Part shown: in pieces, positions 1 to 8,928 of the stretch
Layout of the letters: each line of letters opens with the position of its first letter
Numbering within the stretch: position 1 is the stretch's first letter
NCBI RefSeq assembly: GCF_049747295.1
Contig: NZ_JBMHJM010000001.1
Coordinates: forward strand, 310,001 to 374,000
DNA from: Afipia sp049747295
GTDB taxonomy: Bacteria > Pseudomonadota > Alphaproteobacteria > Rhizobiales > Xanthobacteraceae
Direction: 5' to 3'
DNA: 64,000 nucleotides
Notes under the pieces: generated by a model
Told to the model about the DNA's origin: nothing
The model's input: only the letters and a program-made list of their open reading frames with translations
The model's database searches: none
Position numbers and translations under genes: made by a program

Positions 1-605
1 CGCTCGGCGGCGTAGCGGCGAAAACCCGCGAGGCGATGCTCCTGTGCGAAGCTGCCGGCTTCGACGTGATGCTCGTGGAAACGGTGGGCATCGGACAGTC
101 TGAGACCGCCGTTTGCGATATGACCGATTTTTTCCTGGCCTTGATGCTGCCCGGTGCCGGCGACGAACTTCAAGGCATCAAGAAAGGCCTGGTCGAACTG
201 GCCGACATGATCGCCGTTAACAAGGCCGACGGTGACAACCTCAAGCGGGCGCGAACCGCCGCCTCGGAATACAAGGCGGCGCTGCACATCCTGGCGCCGC
301 GATCCGAACACTGGTTTCCCCCGGTCGTCACCTACTCTGCGCTGACCGGCGACGGCATCGACGCGCTGTGGGACAAGGTGCTTGCCCACCGCACTGCCAT
401 GCAGGCGTCCGGCGATTTCGAGGCACGCCGTCGCGACCAGCAGGTGAAATGGATGTGGGCGATGCTGGAAGACCGGTTGAAGGCCCGTCTGCGCTCCGAT
501 CCCTCCGTCCGCAGCAAGGTCAAGCAAGCCGAGGCTGCTGTTGCCGACGGCCGCATGACGCCTGCCGTCGGCGCGGATACCGTCGTAGCGCTGCTGGAGC
601 GATGA
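1..605 (+). CDS. meaB: Methylmalonyl-CoA mutase-associated GTPase MeaB, 3' part
   Basis: This is the C-terminal part of a G3E-type P-loop GTPase of the MeaB/ArgK family, which protects or reactivates adenosylcobalamin-dependent methylmalonyl-CoA mutase in the cytoplasm. The open frame runs in from the left edge, so the Walker A motif and true start lie outside the window. Visible family features are the switch region VETVGIGQSE, where the usual DxxG is ETVG, and the base-specificity motif NKADG about 20 residues after the LPGAGDELQGIKKG stretch typical of MeaB. The stop codon overlaps the next gene by 4 bp (ATGA), suggesting translational coupling. Family assignment is firm; the exact role is inferred from the family. 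Confidence 0.93.
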   Translation, partial: LGGVAAKTREAMLLCEAAGFDVMLVETVGIGQSETAVCDMTDFFLALMLPGAGDELQGIKKGLVELADMIAVNKADGDNLKRARTAASEYKAALHILAPRSEHWFPPVVTYSALTGDGIDALWDKVLAHRTAMQASGDFEARRRDQQVKWMWAMLEDRLKARLRSDPSVRSKVKQAEAAVADGRMTPAVGADTVVALLER

Positions 606-1264
606 TGGGCGACAAAGTCCGCATCCTCATCACCGGCTTTCGGCCCTTTCCGGGCGCCCCCTACAATCCGACAGAGAAACTGGTTGACCGGTTGATGCGG
701 TTACGCCGGCCAGCCTTCGACAATATTGAATGCATCGGCCACGTTTTCCCCGTGACTTATGGCGCGGTCGACCGCCAGTTGCCCGCGCTGATCGAGCGTC
801 ATCGCCCTCATGCCCTGCTCATGTTTGGCTTGGCGTCGCGAACACCGCATATGCGCGTCGAGACCCGCGCGCGCAACACGGTCACCCAGATCTGGCCGGA
901 TGCCGAGCATACGCGGGTCCAGGGCCGGGCGATTGTTGGCGGTACAAGCGATGCGACACGCCGTTTCGGGCCGCATACGACACGCCTTCTGCGGGTGGCT
1001 GAGGACACAGGCGTTGCCGTCAAAAGCTCGCTCAGCGCCGGCTATTATCTCTGCAACTATCTCAGCTGGCGCGCCATCGAAGCCACAAAGGCAGAGAAAG
1101 GTCCTCGTCTGGCCGCGTTCATCCACGTGCCGCTGGTTCCGCGTGGCATCGTCTCCAGACGCGCATCACCACGCCGACGCGTCACATTCGAAGAAATGGT
1201 CGATGCCGGCGAGGCCATGCTCATGGAAATGGCACGGTTAGCGCGCGGCTACGCAAACAACTGA
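602..1264 (+). CDS. Pyroglutamyl-peptidase I-like cysteine peptidase (family C15)
   Basis: A 220-residue cytoplasmic protein of the C15 family, whose members remove N-terminal pyroglutamate from peptides. The N-terminus ITGFRPFPGAPYNPTE matches the family's TGFxPFxG...NPS/TE opening. The nucleophile region SAGYYLCNY corresponds to SAGxYLCN with the catalytic Cys, and FIHVP carries the catalytic His. The Glu of the triad is less clear: VETRARN stands where ERxAxN is expected. The start chosen is the ATG at 602 because it overlaps the meaB stop by 4 bp; a second ATG follows at 605. A link between MeaB and a peptidase is not obvious, so the pair may simply be co-transcribed. Confidence 0.85.
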   Translation: MMGDKVRILITGFRPFPGAPYNPTEKLVDRLMRLRRPAFDNIECIGHVFPVTYGAVDRQLPALIERHRPHALLMFGLASRTPHMRVETRARNTVTQIWPDAEHTRVQGRAIVGGTSDATRRFGPHTTRLLRVAEDTGVAVKSSLSAGYYLCNYLSWRAIEATKAEKGPRLAAFIHVPLVPRGIVSRRASPRRRVTFEEMVDAGEAMLMEMARLARGYANN

Positions 1265-1373
1265 AATATGAAGCTATCTGGCCAATTTTCGTCTGGCTGC
1301 CATACGCGAAGATGAGTTGTGCGCCGCAGCATTCGCGGCCTACACATAAGCTCAGCTTCGCGAGTCCTCCTTC

Positions 1374-2621
1374 ATGACCGATACCAGTGCTAACGGATGG
1401 GTGTCATCAGCCCACCGCCCGATGGGGTTTCCCGAATTCGTCGCCATCGTCGCGGCCATCATGGCGCTGAATCCGCTCGCGATGGATCTGATGCTTCCGG
1501 CGCTGCCAGATGTCGGCTCGACCTTCCACATCAGCAATGCGAACAGGCTTCAGACGGTCCTTTCGGTCTTCTTAACCGGCTTCGGTGCCGGTCAGTTTGT
1601 CATGGGGCCCCTCTCCGACCGTTTCGGCCGGCGGCCAATCCTGCTGCTTGGAATGCTCATCTACGGCGCCGCCGGCATCCTCGCGATCGTCGCGCCATCG
1701 TTTGAGGTGTTGCTCCTTGCACGCGCGCTGCAGGGGCTTGGGACGTCGGCGACCCGCGTGATTGCCACGTCCGTGGTTCGCGACTGCTATACCGGCCGCC
1801 GCATGGCGAGCGTCATGTCGCTCGCGATGATGATCTTCATTGCTGTTCCAGTCATCGCGCCTTCTTTCGGACAGGCGATTATGCTTGCCACGCAGTGGCG
1901 CGGCATTTTCGTCGTGCTCCTGATCTATGGCGTGTTCGCATTGACCTGGAGCGTGCTGAGGCTGCCCGAGACCTTGCCTGTGACTGAGCGCAAATCCCTC
2001 GCGCTCAATGTCGTCGCCGCCAACTTCTGGCAGACCATCTCGAACCGCCAGACCATCGGCTATGCCATCGCGGCGGGCAGCATCCAAGGAATCCTGTTCG
2101 GCTACGTCTTCTCATCGCAGCAGATCTTCACTGAGATCTACAAACTCGGCCACTATTTCCCGATCGCGTTCGCCGCCGTCGCCATCGGCATTGCCATCGC
2201 CGGCTTCCTGAATTCCCGGATTGTCGGCCGTTTCGGCATGCGGGTCATTTCGCACATCGCGCTTGTCGCCCAATTGATCGTTGCGGCTCTGATGCTTGCT
2301 GCTGCCTTCAAGGGATGGCTTTCGCTCCCGGTCTACATGATCCTGTCATCGGTCAGCACATTCTCGTTCGGGCTGATGTTCTCGAACTTCACTGCGCTCG
2401 CCATGGAGCCGCAGGGCCATATCGCCGGAACCGCGTCATCGCTGTTCGGGTCGATCACGACATTGCTCGGCATCCTGATCGGTTCCACCATCGGCCAACA
2501 CTACGACGGCACTTTGGTGCCCTTTGCGATCGGAGCCTTTCTCGCCGCGCTGATCGCACTCGTCGTCGTGCTCGTGGTCGAGAAAGGTCGATTGTTCACG
2601 CCGCATAACAAGCCGATCTGA
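1374..2621 (+). CDS. Bcr/CflA-type MFS drug efflux transporter
   Basis: A 415-residue inner-membrane protein with about 12 hydrophobic segments. It belongs to the drug:H+ antiporter-1 branch of the major facilitator superfamily, resembling Bcr/CflA (bicyclomycin and chloramphenicol export). The loop between TM2 and TM3 carries the MFS motif A, GPLSDRFGRRP, and TM1 contains LNPLAMDLMLPALP, typical of Bcr/CflA where an Asp sits in the first helix. The leader has no clear Shine-Dalgarno site. The gene stands alone between the meaB-pcp pair and the beta-helix gene. Substrate cannot be deduced from sequence. Confidence 0.9.
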   Translation: MTDTSANGWVSSAHRPMGFPEFVAIVAAIMALNPLAMDLMLPALPDVGSTFHISNANRLQTVLSVFLTGFGAGQFVMGPLSDRFGRRPILLLGMLIYGAAGILAIVAPSFEVLLLARALQGLGTSATRVIATSVVRDCYTGRRMASVMSLAMMIFIAVPVIAPSFGQAIMLATQWRGIFVVLLIYGVFALTWSVLRLPETLPVTERKSLALNVVAANFWQTISNRQTIGYAIAAGSIQGILFGYVFSSQQIFTEIYKLGHYFPIAFAAVAIGIAIAGFLNSRIVGRFGMRVISHIALVAQLIVAALMLAAAFKGWLSLPVYMILSSVSTFSFGLMFSNFTALAMEPQGHIAGTASSLFGSITTLLGILIGSTIGQHYDGTLVPFAIGAFLAALIALVVVLVVEKGRLFTPHNKPI

Positions 2622-2745
2622 CGCGTGAGGGTGGATAGATCCTTCCACTCCATTAACCCTACTCCCCGACAAACCCGCTGATTGCCGCGTCTGAAAACCC
2701 CGGTTGACGTATTCCTGCATTAGGTCTTGCGCAGGAGCCAACCTC

Positions 2746-4116
2746 ATGGACATCAGCCGTCGCAAACTGATCAATGGATCCGCAACCGCTGCAGCAGCGG
2801 GGGCGCTTGCTATGCCTGTCGATCCCGCGCACGCCGCACCGCTGACGTCCGCCCTGGGACGCGACGCCACGCAGTTCGGTGTCCGCCCAAACAGCCCGGA
2901 CGATCAGACAAGAGCACTCCAGCGCGCCATCAACGAAGCCGCGAATGCGCAAATGCCGTTGGCACTGCCTCCGGGAATCTATCGCACTGGGCAACTGCGT
3001 TTGCCGAACGGTGCGCAGCTCGTCGGTGTGCGTGGCGCGACAGTGCTGAAGTTCACCGGCGGTGCGTCCCTCGTCAGCGGCGAGGGATCGAACGGTATCC
3101 ATCTGTCCAATCTCACCTTCGATGGCGGCGGCATCAAGCTCGACGACCGGCGCGGACTGCTGCACTTCATGAATGGACTCAATGTCCGCATCCACGATTG
3201 CGAAATCATCGGTAGCGGCGGTTACGGCATCTGGTTTGAAAACATCGCCGGTGAAGTGCGCGGCAACATCATCCGCAAGACCGCCAATACGGCTTTCACA
3301 TCCTTCGATGCCCTCGGGCTTCTGGTGACGCAAAACACCATCCAGGACGCATCCGACAACGGCATCGAGATCCTGCGTTACGCCGTTGGCGACGATGGCA
3401 CGCTGGTCATCAACAACCGGATCGAGGACATCAAGGCGGGTCCGGGCGGGTCTGGACAGCACGGCAACGCCATCAACGCTTTTCGCGCAGGCAATGTCGT
3501 GGTCAGCGGCAACCGGATCCGCAATTGCGACTATTCCGGCGTGCGTGGCAACTCAGCGTCAAACATCCACATCACGGACAACAGCATCAGCGATGTGCGC
3601 GAGGTCGCACTCTATTCGGAATTCAGTTTTGAAGGTGCGGTGATCGCCAACAACACCGTCGATATTTGCGCCCTGGGCGTCTCGGTCGCCAACTTCAACG
3701 AGGGCGGCCGGATCGCGACCGTTCACGGCAATATCATCCGCAACATCCTGCCAAAACGGCCGATCGGTACCGCGCCGGATGACGACGGCGGTGTCGGGAT
3801 CGTCGTCGAGGCGGATGCCGCGGTGACCGGCAATGTGGTCGAGAATGCCCCGGCCTTCGGCATCATGGCGGGTTGGGGGAAATATCTGCGCGACGTTACG
3901 ATCACGGGGAATGTGGTCCGCAACGCCTATATCGGCATTGGCGTTTCAGTCGTGCCCGGCGCGGGAACGGCACTGGTCAACGGCAACCTGATTTCCGGGG
4001 CTGCGCGGGCATCAATCGTTGGACTGGATCACGCCAAAGTCGTGACGGATGACCTTGGCAAGCAAAATGCCTCACCATTTACCCAGATCGTACTAGGTAC
4101 CAACGCCGTACGTTGA
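2746..4116 (+). CDS. Tat-exported right-handed beta-helix protein (TIGR03808-like)
   Basis: A 456-residue protein with a twin-arginine signal peptide (ISRRKLING, then an Ala-rich core ending DPAHA). A long solenoid of short repeats follows, with patterns such as NxIxxxxxxGI and VVSGNRIRN, as in pectate-lyase-like parallel beta-helices. The start at 2746 is preferred because AGGAG lies 8 bases upstream and it places the RR motif right at the N-terminus; an in-frame TTG at 2704 would add 14 residues. The layout matches the uncharacterised family TIGR03808 of rhizobial relatives. The next gene, convergent and overlapping by 24 bp, is its usual neighbour type. Substrate is unknown: a polysaccharide lyase or binding role is only a guess. 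Confidence 0.8.
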   Translation: MDISRRKLINGSATAAAAGALAMPVDPAHAAPLTSALGRDATQFGVRPNSPDDQTRALQRAINEAANAQMPLALPPGIYRTGQLRLPNGAQLVGVRGATVLKFTGGASLVSGEGSNGIHLSNLTFDGGGIKLDDRRGLLHFMNGLNVRIHDCEIIGSGGYGIWFENIAGEVRGNIIRKTANTAFTSFDALGLLVTQNTIQDASDNGIEILRYAVGDDGTLVINNRIEDIKAGPGGSGQHGNAINAFRAGNVVVSGNRIRNCDYSGVRGNSASNIHITDNSISDVREVALYSEFSFEGAVIANNTVDICALGVSVANFNEGGRIATVHGNIIRNILPKRPIGTAPDDDGGVGIVVEADAAVTGNVVENAPAFGIMAGWGKYLRDVTITGNVVRNAYIGIGVSVVPGAGTALVNGNLISGAARASIVGLDHAKVVTDDLGKQNASPFTQIVLGTNAVR

Positions 4117-4548
4117 GGACCGCAGCGCCTGCATCGCCAAGGATGGCTGACTAAAAGATGGCTGGGTAAAGGACGGCCTTGTGAAAGGCGGAGAAGCCAA
4201 CGAAGGGGCGGCCGGGGATGGAGCATTCTCGGGTCGTAAATCAACCGCAGGCCGCTCAACCGACTGTGCCACCTCGACCTCAACCGGCCTGTCCCGGGCA
4301 GTTTCAGGCGGCGCAAGTGTTTCCCAGGCTTTCAGCGCGGCATGGGCCTCGCGGACGATCTTCAGGAATTCCGGCTCGTTGTAATAGAGCTTCCACCGGC
4401 CACTCTCGTAGAGCTCAATCAGATATTTGAGCCTGCGTTCAGCGAGCATTCGCCAGCGTACGACGACACTTCGACCCGAGTCTGCAGTAGAGAGCTTGGT
4501 CATCAGGAATTCCGTTGTGGGGTAATCAAACTGAGCCAGCACTGACAT
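4093..4548 (-). CDS. Small uncharacterised protein (TIGR03809-like)
   Basis: A 151-residue soluble protein. The N-terminal half (to about residue 80) is predicted helical and charged, with LAERRLKYLIELYESGRWKL near residues 36-55. The C-terminal half is Pro/Ser/Ala-rich and ends in imperfect pentapeptide repeats of the type PSFxQ. It lacks a signal peptide. It matches what I recall of TIGR03809, a small family found beside the TIGR03808 beta-helix protein in Bradyrhizobium, Rhodopseudomonas and Nitrobacter. The two genes are convergent here and overlap at their 3' ends. No function is known. Confidence 0.65.
   Translation of the reverse strand: MSVLAQFDYPTTEFLMTKLSTADSGRSVVVRWRMLAERRLKYLIELYESGRWKLYYNEPEFLKIVREAHAALKAWETLAPPETARDRPVEVEVAQSVERPAVDLRPENAPSPAAPSLASPPFTRPSFTQPSFSQPSLAMQALRSSTYGVGT
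4139..4198 (-). repeat. Degenerate 15-bp tandem repeat coding for PSFxQ units
   Basis: Four consecutive 15-bp units (4139-4153, 4154-4168, 4169-4183, 4184-4198) share the pattern AARGRYGGC followed by a variable end. On the minus strand they encode the pentapeptide repeats in the tail of the small TIGR03809-like protein. The first three are clearly related; the fourth is weaker. Confidence 0.6.
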
Positions 4549-4700
4549 CGCATAGAGTCAGATTCGTTCTGAAGGCTCAAGGCCTGCGCGCCCCACACGC
4601 AGCCTGAAAAGCGAAAATATCTATAAAGGCGAAAGTCCTGTGACGCAGTTCCTTAACGACCGCGATGGGGCTGGCGGATTGGCCGGCCTCATCCGAGCGC

Positions 4701-7010
4701 TCAACGAACCTGGAGTTGGATTGCGGCTCTGAAAGACACCCGTCCTTGCGGCGACGGCTGACGGTTCGAGACCGCAGCGGCCCCTGTATTGGTCACCCCG
4801 GATATGGCCGGAGTCCCGGTATTGGCAGGGACGACAGCAATCGAGCGTGCAACGGCCTTGGTGTAGTTCGGCACCGGCGTGAACTGCTCCTTGTTGAAAT
4901 CGTGCAGGATGCGATCGCCGCCGCCGGCCTGCACGGCACAGACAGCCGTGACGGTTTCGCGCCCCTTGTCCTTCATCCTGAACTGAAACGGCGACCCGGC
5001 CCCGGGAAACTGGATCGGGATCCCCGCCTTGATGAAATTCTCCTGCTGGAAGCGGTTCGGCATCAGCACCATGCCCTCACCCTTCTCGTCGATATCCATC
5101 AACGTCAGGAAACAATCCCGAGATGTCACGATGGTAAATACCGGACCGTCACCCACACGGTAGCTGTCCTGGTCCGAGGTCAGTGACAGGTCGATATCCG
5201 CTCCAACCGGCCGGATCACGGGCTGGACGGCGGGCCGTGTGCTGCTCATGCGGACAGGCTTGAGGTCGGTCATGTCTGGCGCAATCTGGCGGAAGGCCAG
5301 TTCGAAAGCATCGCGCGGAACCGATCCTTGCGAGAGCCTGCGCAGCAGCGGACGGTATTTCTTGGCAACATCTGTCCCGCCCTCTTTGAATCCCGCCTTG
5401 GTAAGGCCGAGTTCGGCGGCCGCCAGCGTCAGATCGAGATCGTCTTCATAGCGCTTCGCCAGCGCGTTGATCATCTCGATGCCGTTGAGCTTGAGTGCAG
5501 GATCAATGCCTGCACGCTTCATGGCATCCGAGAAGCGCTTGCCGTCGCCCTCAATGAGGGCATCCATTTTGTCGTGCGGCGGATAAAGGCCCTCGACCTG
5601 CTCTCGGACATCTCGAGGGAACGTGCGGCCGGCCATGATCAGATCGCGGATGTCGTCCTTGGCCTTGCGCATGCCCTGGTCATGACAACCTATGCAGGAG
5701 ATGCCGTTGGTGACGGAAAAGTCCTTGCGCGAGGGATCGCGGACAATTGCAGTCGGCCCCTTGTCGAGCCGTTCGCCGGTAGCCTTGTTCAGATAGTAGG
5801 CCTGAAATCCGTTGGGCAGGCTGAAAATGGTTTCGCCGCCATCGTGATGGAAGGCATTTGGCCCCGTCGGCCCCAGCGGATAGTCGAACAGATTTTGGCG
5901 GTCTCTGTTTCCGGCGAAGTCATACGACGTCCAGAAATAACCGCTGCGCGACGGATGCCGTTCGATGAGGCGATTGTTCTGGCTGACACCCGACTTCTGG
6001 AATGCCGCGCGTTGCGCGACGAAATTGCGGATATTGCCTTCAATATCGATCCCCTGCTCGCGCACGAGCTGCTGAAACGTGTTGGGCAGCTGAAGCAGCA
6101 CGTCATAAAGCGGCGGCTGCGAGGCCGCGAAGGCGAACCAATCCGCGCGAACATAGGCCATCGGAGTACGGGTGCTCGTGGCCAATGCACGACTGCTCTC
6201 CGTATCCGGATCGACCATGTAAGGATAGGACGCAATGACGTTGTCCCAATCACTTCCATTCCAGCCGAGATCGGCCAGATTGAAGCGAATGATTGTGCCT
6301 TCGGAATCGATGGTCTCCAGCTTGACAACATCCGATGAGCGGCTGAGCGAATTGAGGAATTTGACCGCAGCCTGCCGGTAGACGTTCATTGCCGCCGGAT
6401 CGGCGCAGATGTTGGCGAGATGCGTCAATGTCAGATAACGCGTGGTCTGACGCCGCTGAGGCAATTGCTTGTCGAGATCCTTCGCCATCGAAGCGATCAT
6501 GTCATTCGACGTGATGAACCTGTGTGCTTCGCAACTCGCGGTCGCCTTGGTGCCGAGCGCAGCAATCCAGTCCTCAAGCGACTTGATGTCCGCCTCGGAT
6601 ACGTTGGGATACCTCGTCTCGCCTTCGTAATTGATATCGTACGGCATCTCCTTGTCGGCAATCTGCCGAAACAGCTTCGAGCCAAGTGGATTTCCGGGAA
6701 GAACGTAGTGCGGATTGGAGGCGATCTCGTCGAGCTTGAGAATATTGCCGAAGTTCTTCGCCGGACGTTCGCGCTCGATGAGCTTGCCCTGCTGGTGGCA
6801 GCGGGCGCAGTGCTTTTCGAGAACATTGAACGCGGCTTTTGCGACGGGGTCCGATGGCGCCGTGACGGTATCCGTTGTGCTTGCAGGGATAGCGGGCTCT
6901 CCGGATTTTCCCTGTTGAGCGGACGCCATTCCCGCGGAGCCAAAAGCCAATCCCGCAGCAACCGTAAATCCGATCGCTCTCAGACGAAATTTCGGCAATC
7001 CGCTCATCAA
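4701..7010 (-). CDS. Exported c-type-heme and DUF4384 domain protein
   Basis: A 769-residue exported protein with a Sec-type signal peptide (residues 1-31, ending ASAQ). Two c-type heme motifs are visible, CARCH at residues 68-72 and CIGCH near residue 438, so each half of the large central region could carry a covalent heme. The C-terminal part (about residues 610-710, SLTSDQDSYRVGDGPVFTIV onward) fits DUF4384, a beta-rich domain often seen with stress or secretion-associated proteins. The gene follows an exported subtilisin in the sigma/anti-sigma unit. Its own leader carries an ECF-type promoter-like sequence matching the one in front of the sigma gene. Function is unknown; a periplasmic redox or sensing role is inferred. 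Confidence 0.75.
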   Translation of the reverse strand: MMSGLPKFRLRAIGFTVAAGLAFGSAGMASAQQGKSGEPAIPASTTDTVTAPSDPVAKAAFNVLEKHCARCHQQGKLIERERPAKNFGNILKLDEIASNPHYVLPGNPLGSKLFRQIADKEMPYDINYEGETRYPNVSEADIKSLEDWIAALGTKATASCEAHRFITSNDMIASMAKDLDKQLPQRRQTTRYLTLTHLANICADPAAMNVYRQAAVKFLNSLSRSSDVVKLETIDSEGTIIRFNLADLGWNGSDWDNVIASYPYMVDPDTESSRALATSTRTPMAYVRADWFAFAASQPPLYDVLLQLPNTFQQLVREQGIDIEGNIRNFVAQRAAFQKSGVSQNNRLIERHPSRSGYFWTSYDFAGNRDRQNLFDYPLGPTGPNAFHHDGGETIFSLPNGFQAYYLNKATGERLDKGPTAIVRDPSRKDFSVTNGISCIGCHDQGMRKAKDDIRDLIMAGRTFPRDVREQVEGLYPPHDKMDALIEGDGKRFSDAMKRAGIDPALKLNGIEMINALAKRYEDDLDLTLAAAELGLTKAGFKEGGTDVAKKYRPLLRRLSQGSVPRDAFELAFRQIAPDMTDLKPVRMSSTRPAVQPVIRPVGADIDLSLTSDQDSYRVGDGPVFTIVTSRDCFLTLMDIDEKGEGMVLMPNRFQQENFIKAGIPIQFPGAGSPFQFRMKDKGRETVTAVCAVQAGGGDRILHDFNKEQFTPVPNYTKAVARSIAVVPANTGTPAISGVTNTGAAAVSNRQPSPQGRVSFRAAIQLQVR

Positions 7011-7048
7011 CTTCCCTCACGTTCTTCGTAACGCCAGACCGTCGGATA

Positions 7049-7078
7049 TTGGTCGTTTCATCGCATGGCCGCGTTCAA
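7049..7078 (-). promoter_or_regulatory. Putative ECF-sigma promoter of the heme/DUF4384 gene
   Basis: On the minus strand the sequence reads TTGAACG, 16 bases, CGACCAA. This is the same bipartite pattern and spacing as the element upstream of the ECF sigma gene at 10189-10218. The -35 AAC core and the -10 CGA core are typical of ECF promoters. The predicted transcript would start about 35 bases before the ATG at 7010, which has GAGGGA upstream. Confidence 0.6.
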
Positions 7079-7165
7079 GACGCTAGGAGCGGCACCTGTC
7101 CAATGATCGTCAGGAAACGGTCAAATCCGGATTGCATAAGACGTTTTTGAGGAACGGCCGCCGAA

Positions 7166-7194
7166 GACCCGTCCGGGGGACAACCGGACGGGTC
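7166..7194. repeat. Perfect 11-bp inverted repeat between S8 and heme/DUF4384 genes
   Basis: GACCCGTCCGG (7166-7176) and its exact complement CCGGACGGGTC (7184-7194) flank a 7-base loop. The hairpin lies about 180 bases after the subtilisin stop codon and upstream of the promoter-like site of the next gene. No U-tract follows on either strand, so it is not a classical terminator. The rest of the 362-base gap (7011-7372) holds the promoter-like site and no gene that I can support. Confidence 0.55.
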
Positions 7195-7372
7195 AAGCCG
7201 CGACGGCGCGAGGGTGGATGGGCACACGCACCGTCAAGCTACGAAGGCGGAAAACTCGCCCTCGCGTGAATTCGTCGGTCAGCGCAGGAACACGGTTCAC
7301 GCAAAACGGCACCAAAATTACAGATCCGCTTAGGGCCAATTCAGACGGCACGACGACGAGCCCTTGCGGCAA

Positions 7373-8854
7373 TTATCGGGTGCTGCCTTTGCCTGCCGCA
7401 GCCAACGGCGCCGGTGCAACCGTCGAAACTGCGGCGAAGGCGTCCGCCTGCCCGGCCCCGAACTGATCGTCCCGTCCCTTCGGTCCGAGGTCGCGTGCGG
7501 TCGAGGCCAAGGTTGCCCGGATATCGGCGGCAGATATGTCCGGATTGCGCGCGATCAGCAGTGCGACCAGTCCGCTGATGAACGCCGACGATAGCGACGT
7601 GCCGGACGCCATCTGATATTTGCCATCGGGGGCCGGAGAAAGAATGTCCACGCCGGGAGCCGCAACGGCGACGTAGCTGCCGCGGTTGGATTGTGCAAAC
7701 AGCCGGTCGGACTGATCGGTCGCCGAGACCGCAATCACATTCGGATCAGCTGCGGGATAAAGCGGCGGAGACTTCGGCCCGGCATTTCCGGCGGCTGCAA
7801 CGAGAACGACGCCCTTGGCTGCCGCCGCCGCGAGGGCCCGCTGCATGACGAAATCATGCGGGCCCGCAAAGCTCATGTTGACCACCTGCGCGCCGTTCGC
7901 CACGGCGTAGTTCAGGCTTTTGAGAAGAATGAACGATGTGCTTTCCGCGCCGCTGCTCTTCGCACCAAACGCGCGAATGGCGAGCAGGTGCGCCGAAGGT
8001 GCCGTTCCCATCAATCGGCCGTGGGCGGCGATAACACCGGCGATGCCCGTGCCGTGGGGATGCGGCCCCTCCTCGCTGTTCAAGGCATCGAACGTGCCCG
8101 CGATCACGCCGGCCAGTTCCGGGTGCGTGACATCTACGCCGGAATCGATGACAGCGACCGTCACATCCGCGCCGACCGACAGCGCGTGCGCTTCCGGCAA
8201 CCGCATCTTCGCCAGCGCGTATTGAGCCGGATCGCCTTCGCTGACGGCGGACGTCGTCTGTTGTTGAAGCTTGAAGATATTATTGCGCTGGGCTGAGCGG
8301 ACATCTCCGCTGGCCATCAGTTCTCGAACGACGCTATCGACTGAGCGCCCATCGGTGATCCGCCAGCGGAAGAAGGTACTGTTGGTCGGTGCGAAATTCT
8401 GCGACTGCACGCGCGTCAGTCGATGACGGCGGGTAATTCCATCGACCTGTTCGTCGGAGGGTGTTCCGTCGATCTCGATCAGGACCTCTTTAACGACGTA
8501 GGAATTGTCAGCCACGGTCGCCGGACTTTTCTTGGCGCGGCGCGGTGACCGGACATCACGCACGTTCTGCGGCTGCCCTTGCCCTGTCTCCCTTGCCGCG
8601 CGCGGACGCCCCTGCGGCCCTGGCTGATCGCTTCCGTTGTATTGGACGTTGGGCGAGTACCGCACGTTCGGATTGACCGAGATGCGCGGCCCGACATTGA
8701 GGCTGGGAGTGCGCAGGCTGAAGCTGTGACTTTGTGCAAATGCCGCAGAGATCACGCCGTTGCAAACCACGGAGAGCGTGACGACCGCACAAGCATACCG
8801 GAAGATCGCATGAGCGCGCCGGGCGTGTCGTTTGGCGTTGCTCGCTCCGATCAT
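7373..8854 (-). CDS. Exported subtilisin-like serine peptidase (S8) with I9-like propeptide
   Basis: A 493-residue secreted protease with a positively charged N-terminus and hydrophobic signal (residues about 16-40, ending AFAQ). A Pro/Arg-rich linker (45-115) and an inhibitor-I9-like propeptide (about 119-195, predicted beta-alpha-beta-beta-alpha-beta) come next. The S8 catalytic domain has Asp237 in AVIDSGVDVTHPE, His267 in PHGTGIAGVIAAHG, oxyanion Asn357 in AAAGNAG and Ser420 in SGTSLSSAFISG. All catalytic residues are present. It lies directly downstream of an ECF sigma/anti-sigma pair on the same strand (74-base gap), implying regulation by that sigma factor or a role in the same envelope response. 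Its target is unknown; the anti-sigma factor is one candidate. Confidence 0.9.
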   Translation of the reverse strand: MIGASNAKRHARRAHAIFRYACAVVTLSVVCNGVISAAFAQSHSFSLRTPSLNVGPRISVNPNVRYSPNVQYNGSDQPGPQGRPRAARETGQGQPQNVRDVRSPRRAKKSPATVADNSYVVKEVLIEIDGTPSDEQVDGITRRHRLTRVQSQNFAPTNSTFFRWRITDGRSVDSVVRELMASGDVRSAQRNNIFKLQQQTTSAVSEGDPAQYALAKMRLPEAHALSVGADVTVAVIDSGVDVTHPELAGVIAGTFDALNSEEGPHPHGTGIAGVIAAHGRLMGTAPSAHLLAIRAFGAKSSGAESTSFILLKSLNYAVANGAQVVNMSFAGPHDFVMQRALAAAAAKGVVLVAAAGNAGPKSPPLYPAADPNVIAVSATDQSDRLFAQSNRGSYVAVAAPGVDILSPAPDGKYQMASGTSLSSAFISGLVALLIARNPDISAADIRATLASTARDLGPKGRDDQFGAGQADAFAAVSTVAPAPLAAAGKGSTR

Positions 8855-8928
8855 CTCGCGTCCTCGCTGACTTCCCTACGCGCTCCCATGCGCGCGGCTC
8901 GTAAACTCTGCCGCCGCTGAACGAGCCG

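Noticed and set aside
36..605. Complete short GTPase starting at position 36
   Set aside because: The frame is open to the left edge and the sequence corresponds to the internal and C-terminal part of MeaB, so it is a gene truncated by the window.
7218..7466. Plus-strand frame of 82 codons in the gap after the subtilisin gene
   Set aside because: Its 3' part is antisense to the subtilisin gene; it has no start signal and no similarity to known proteins.
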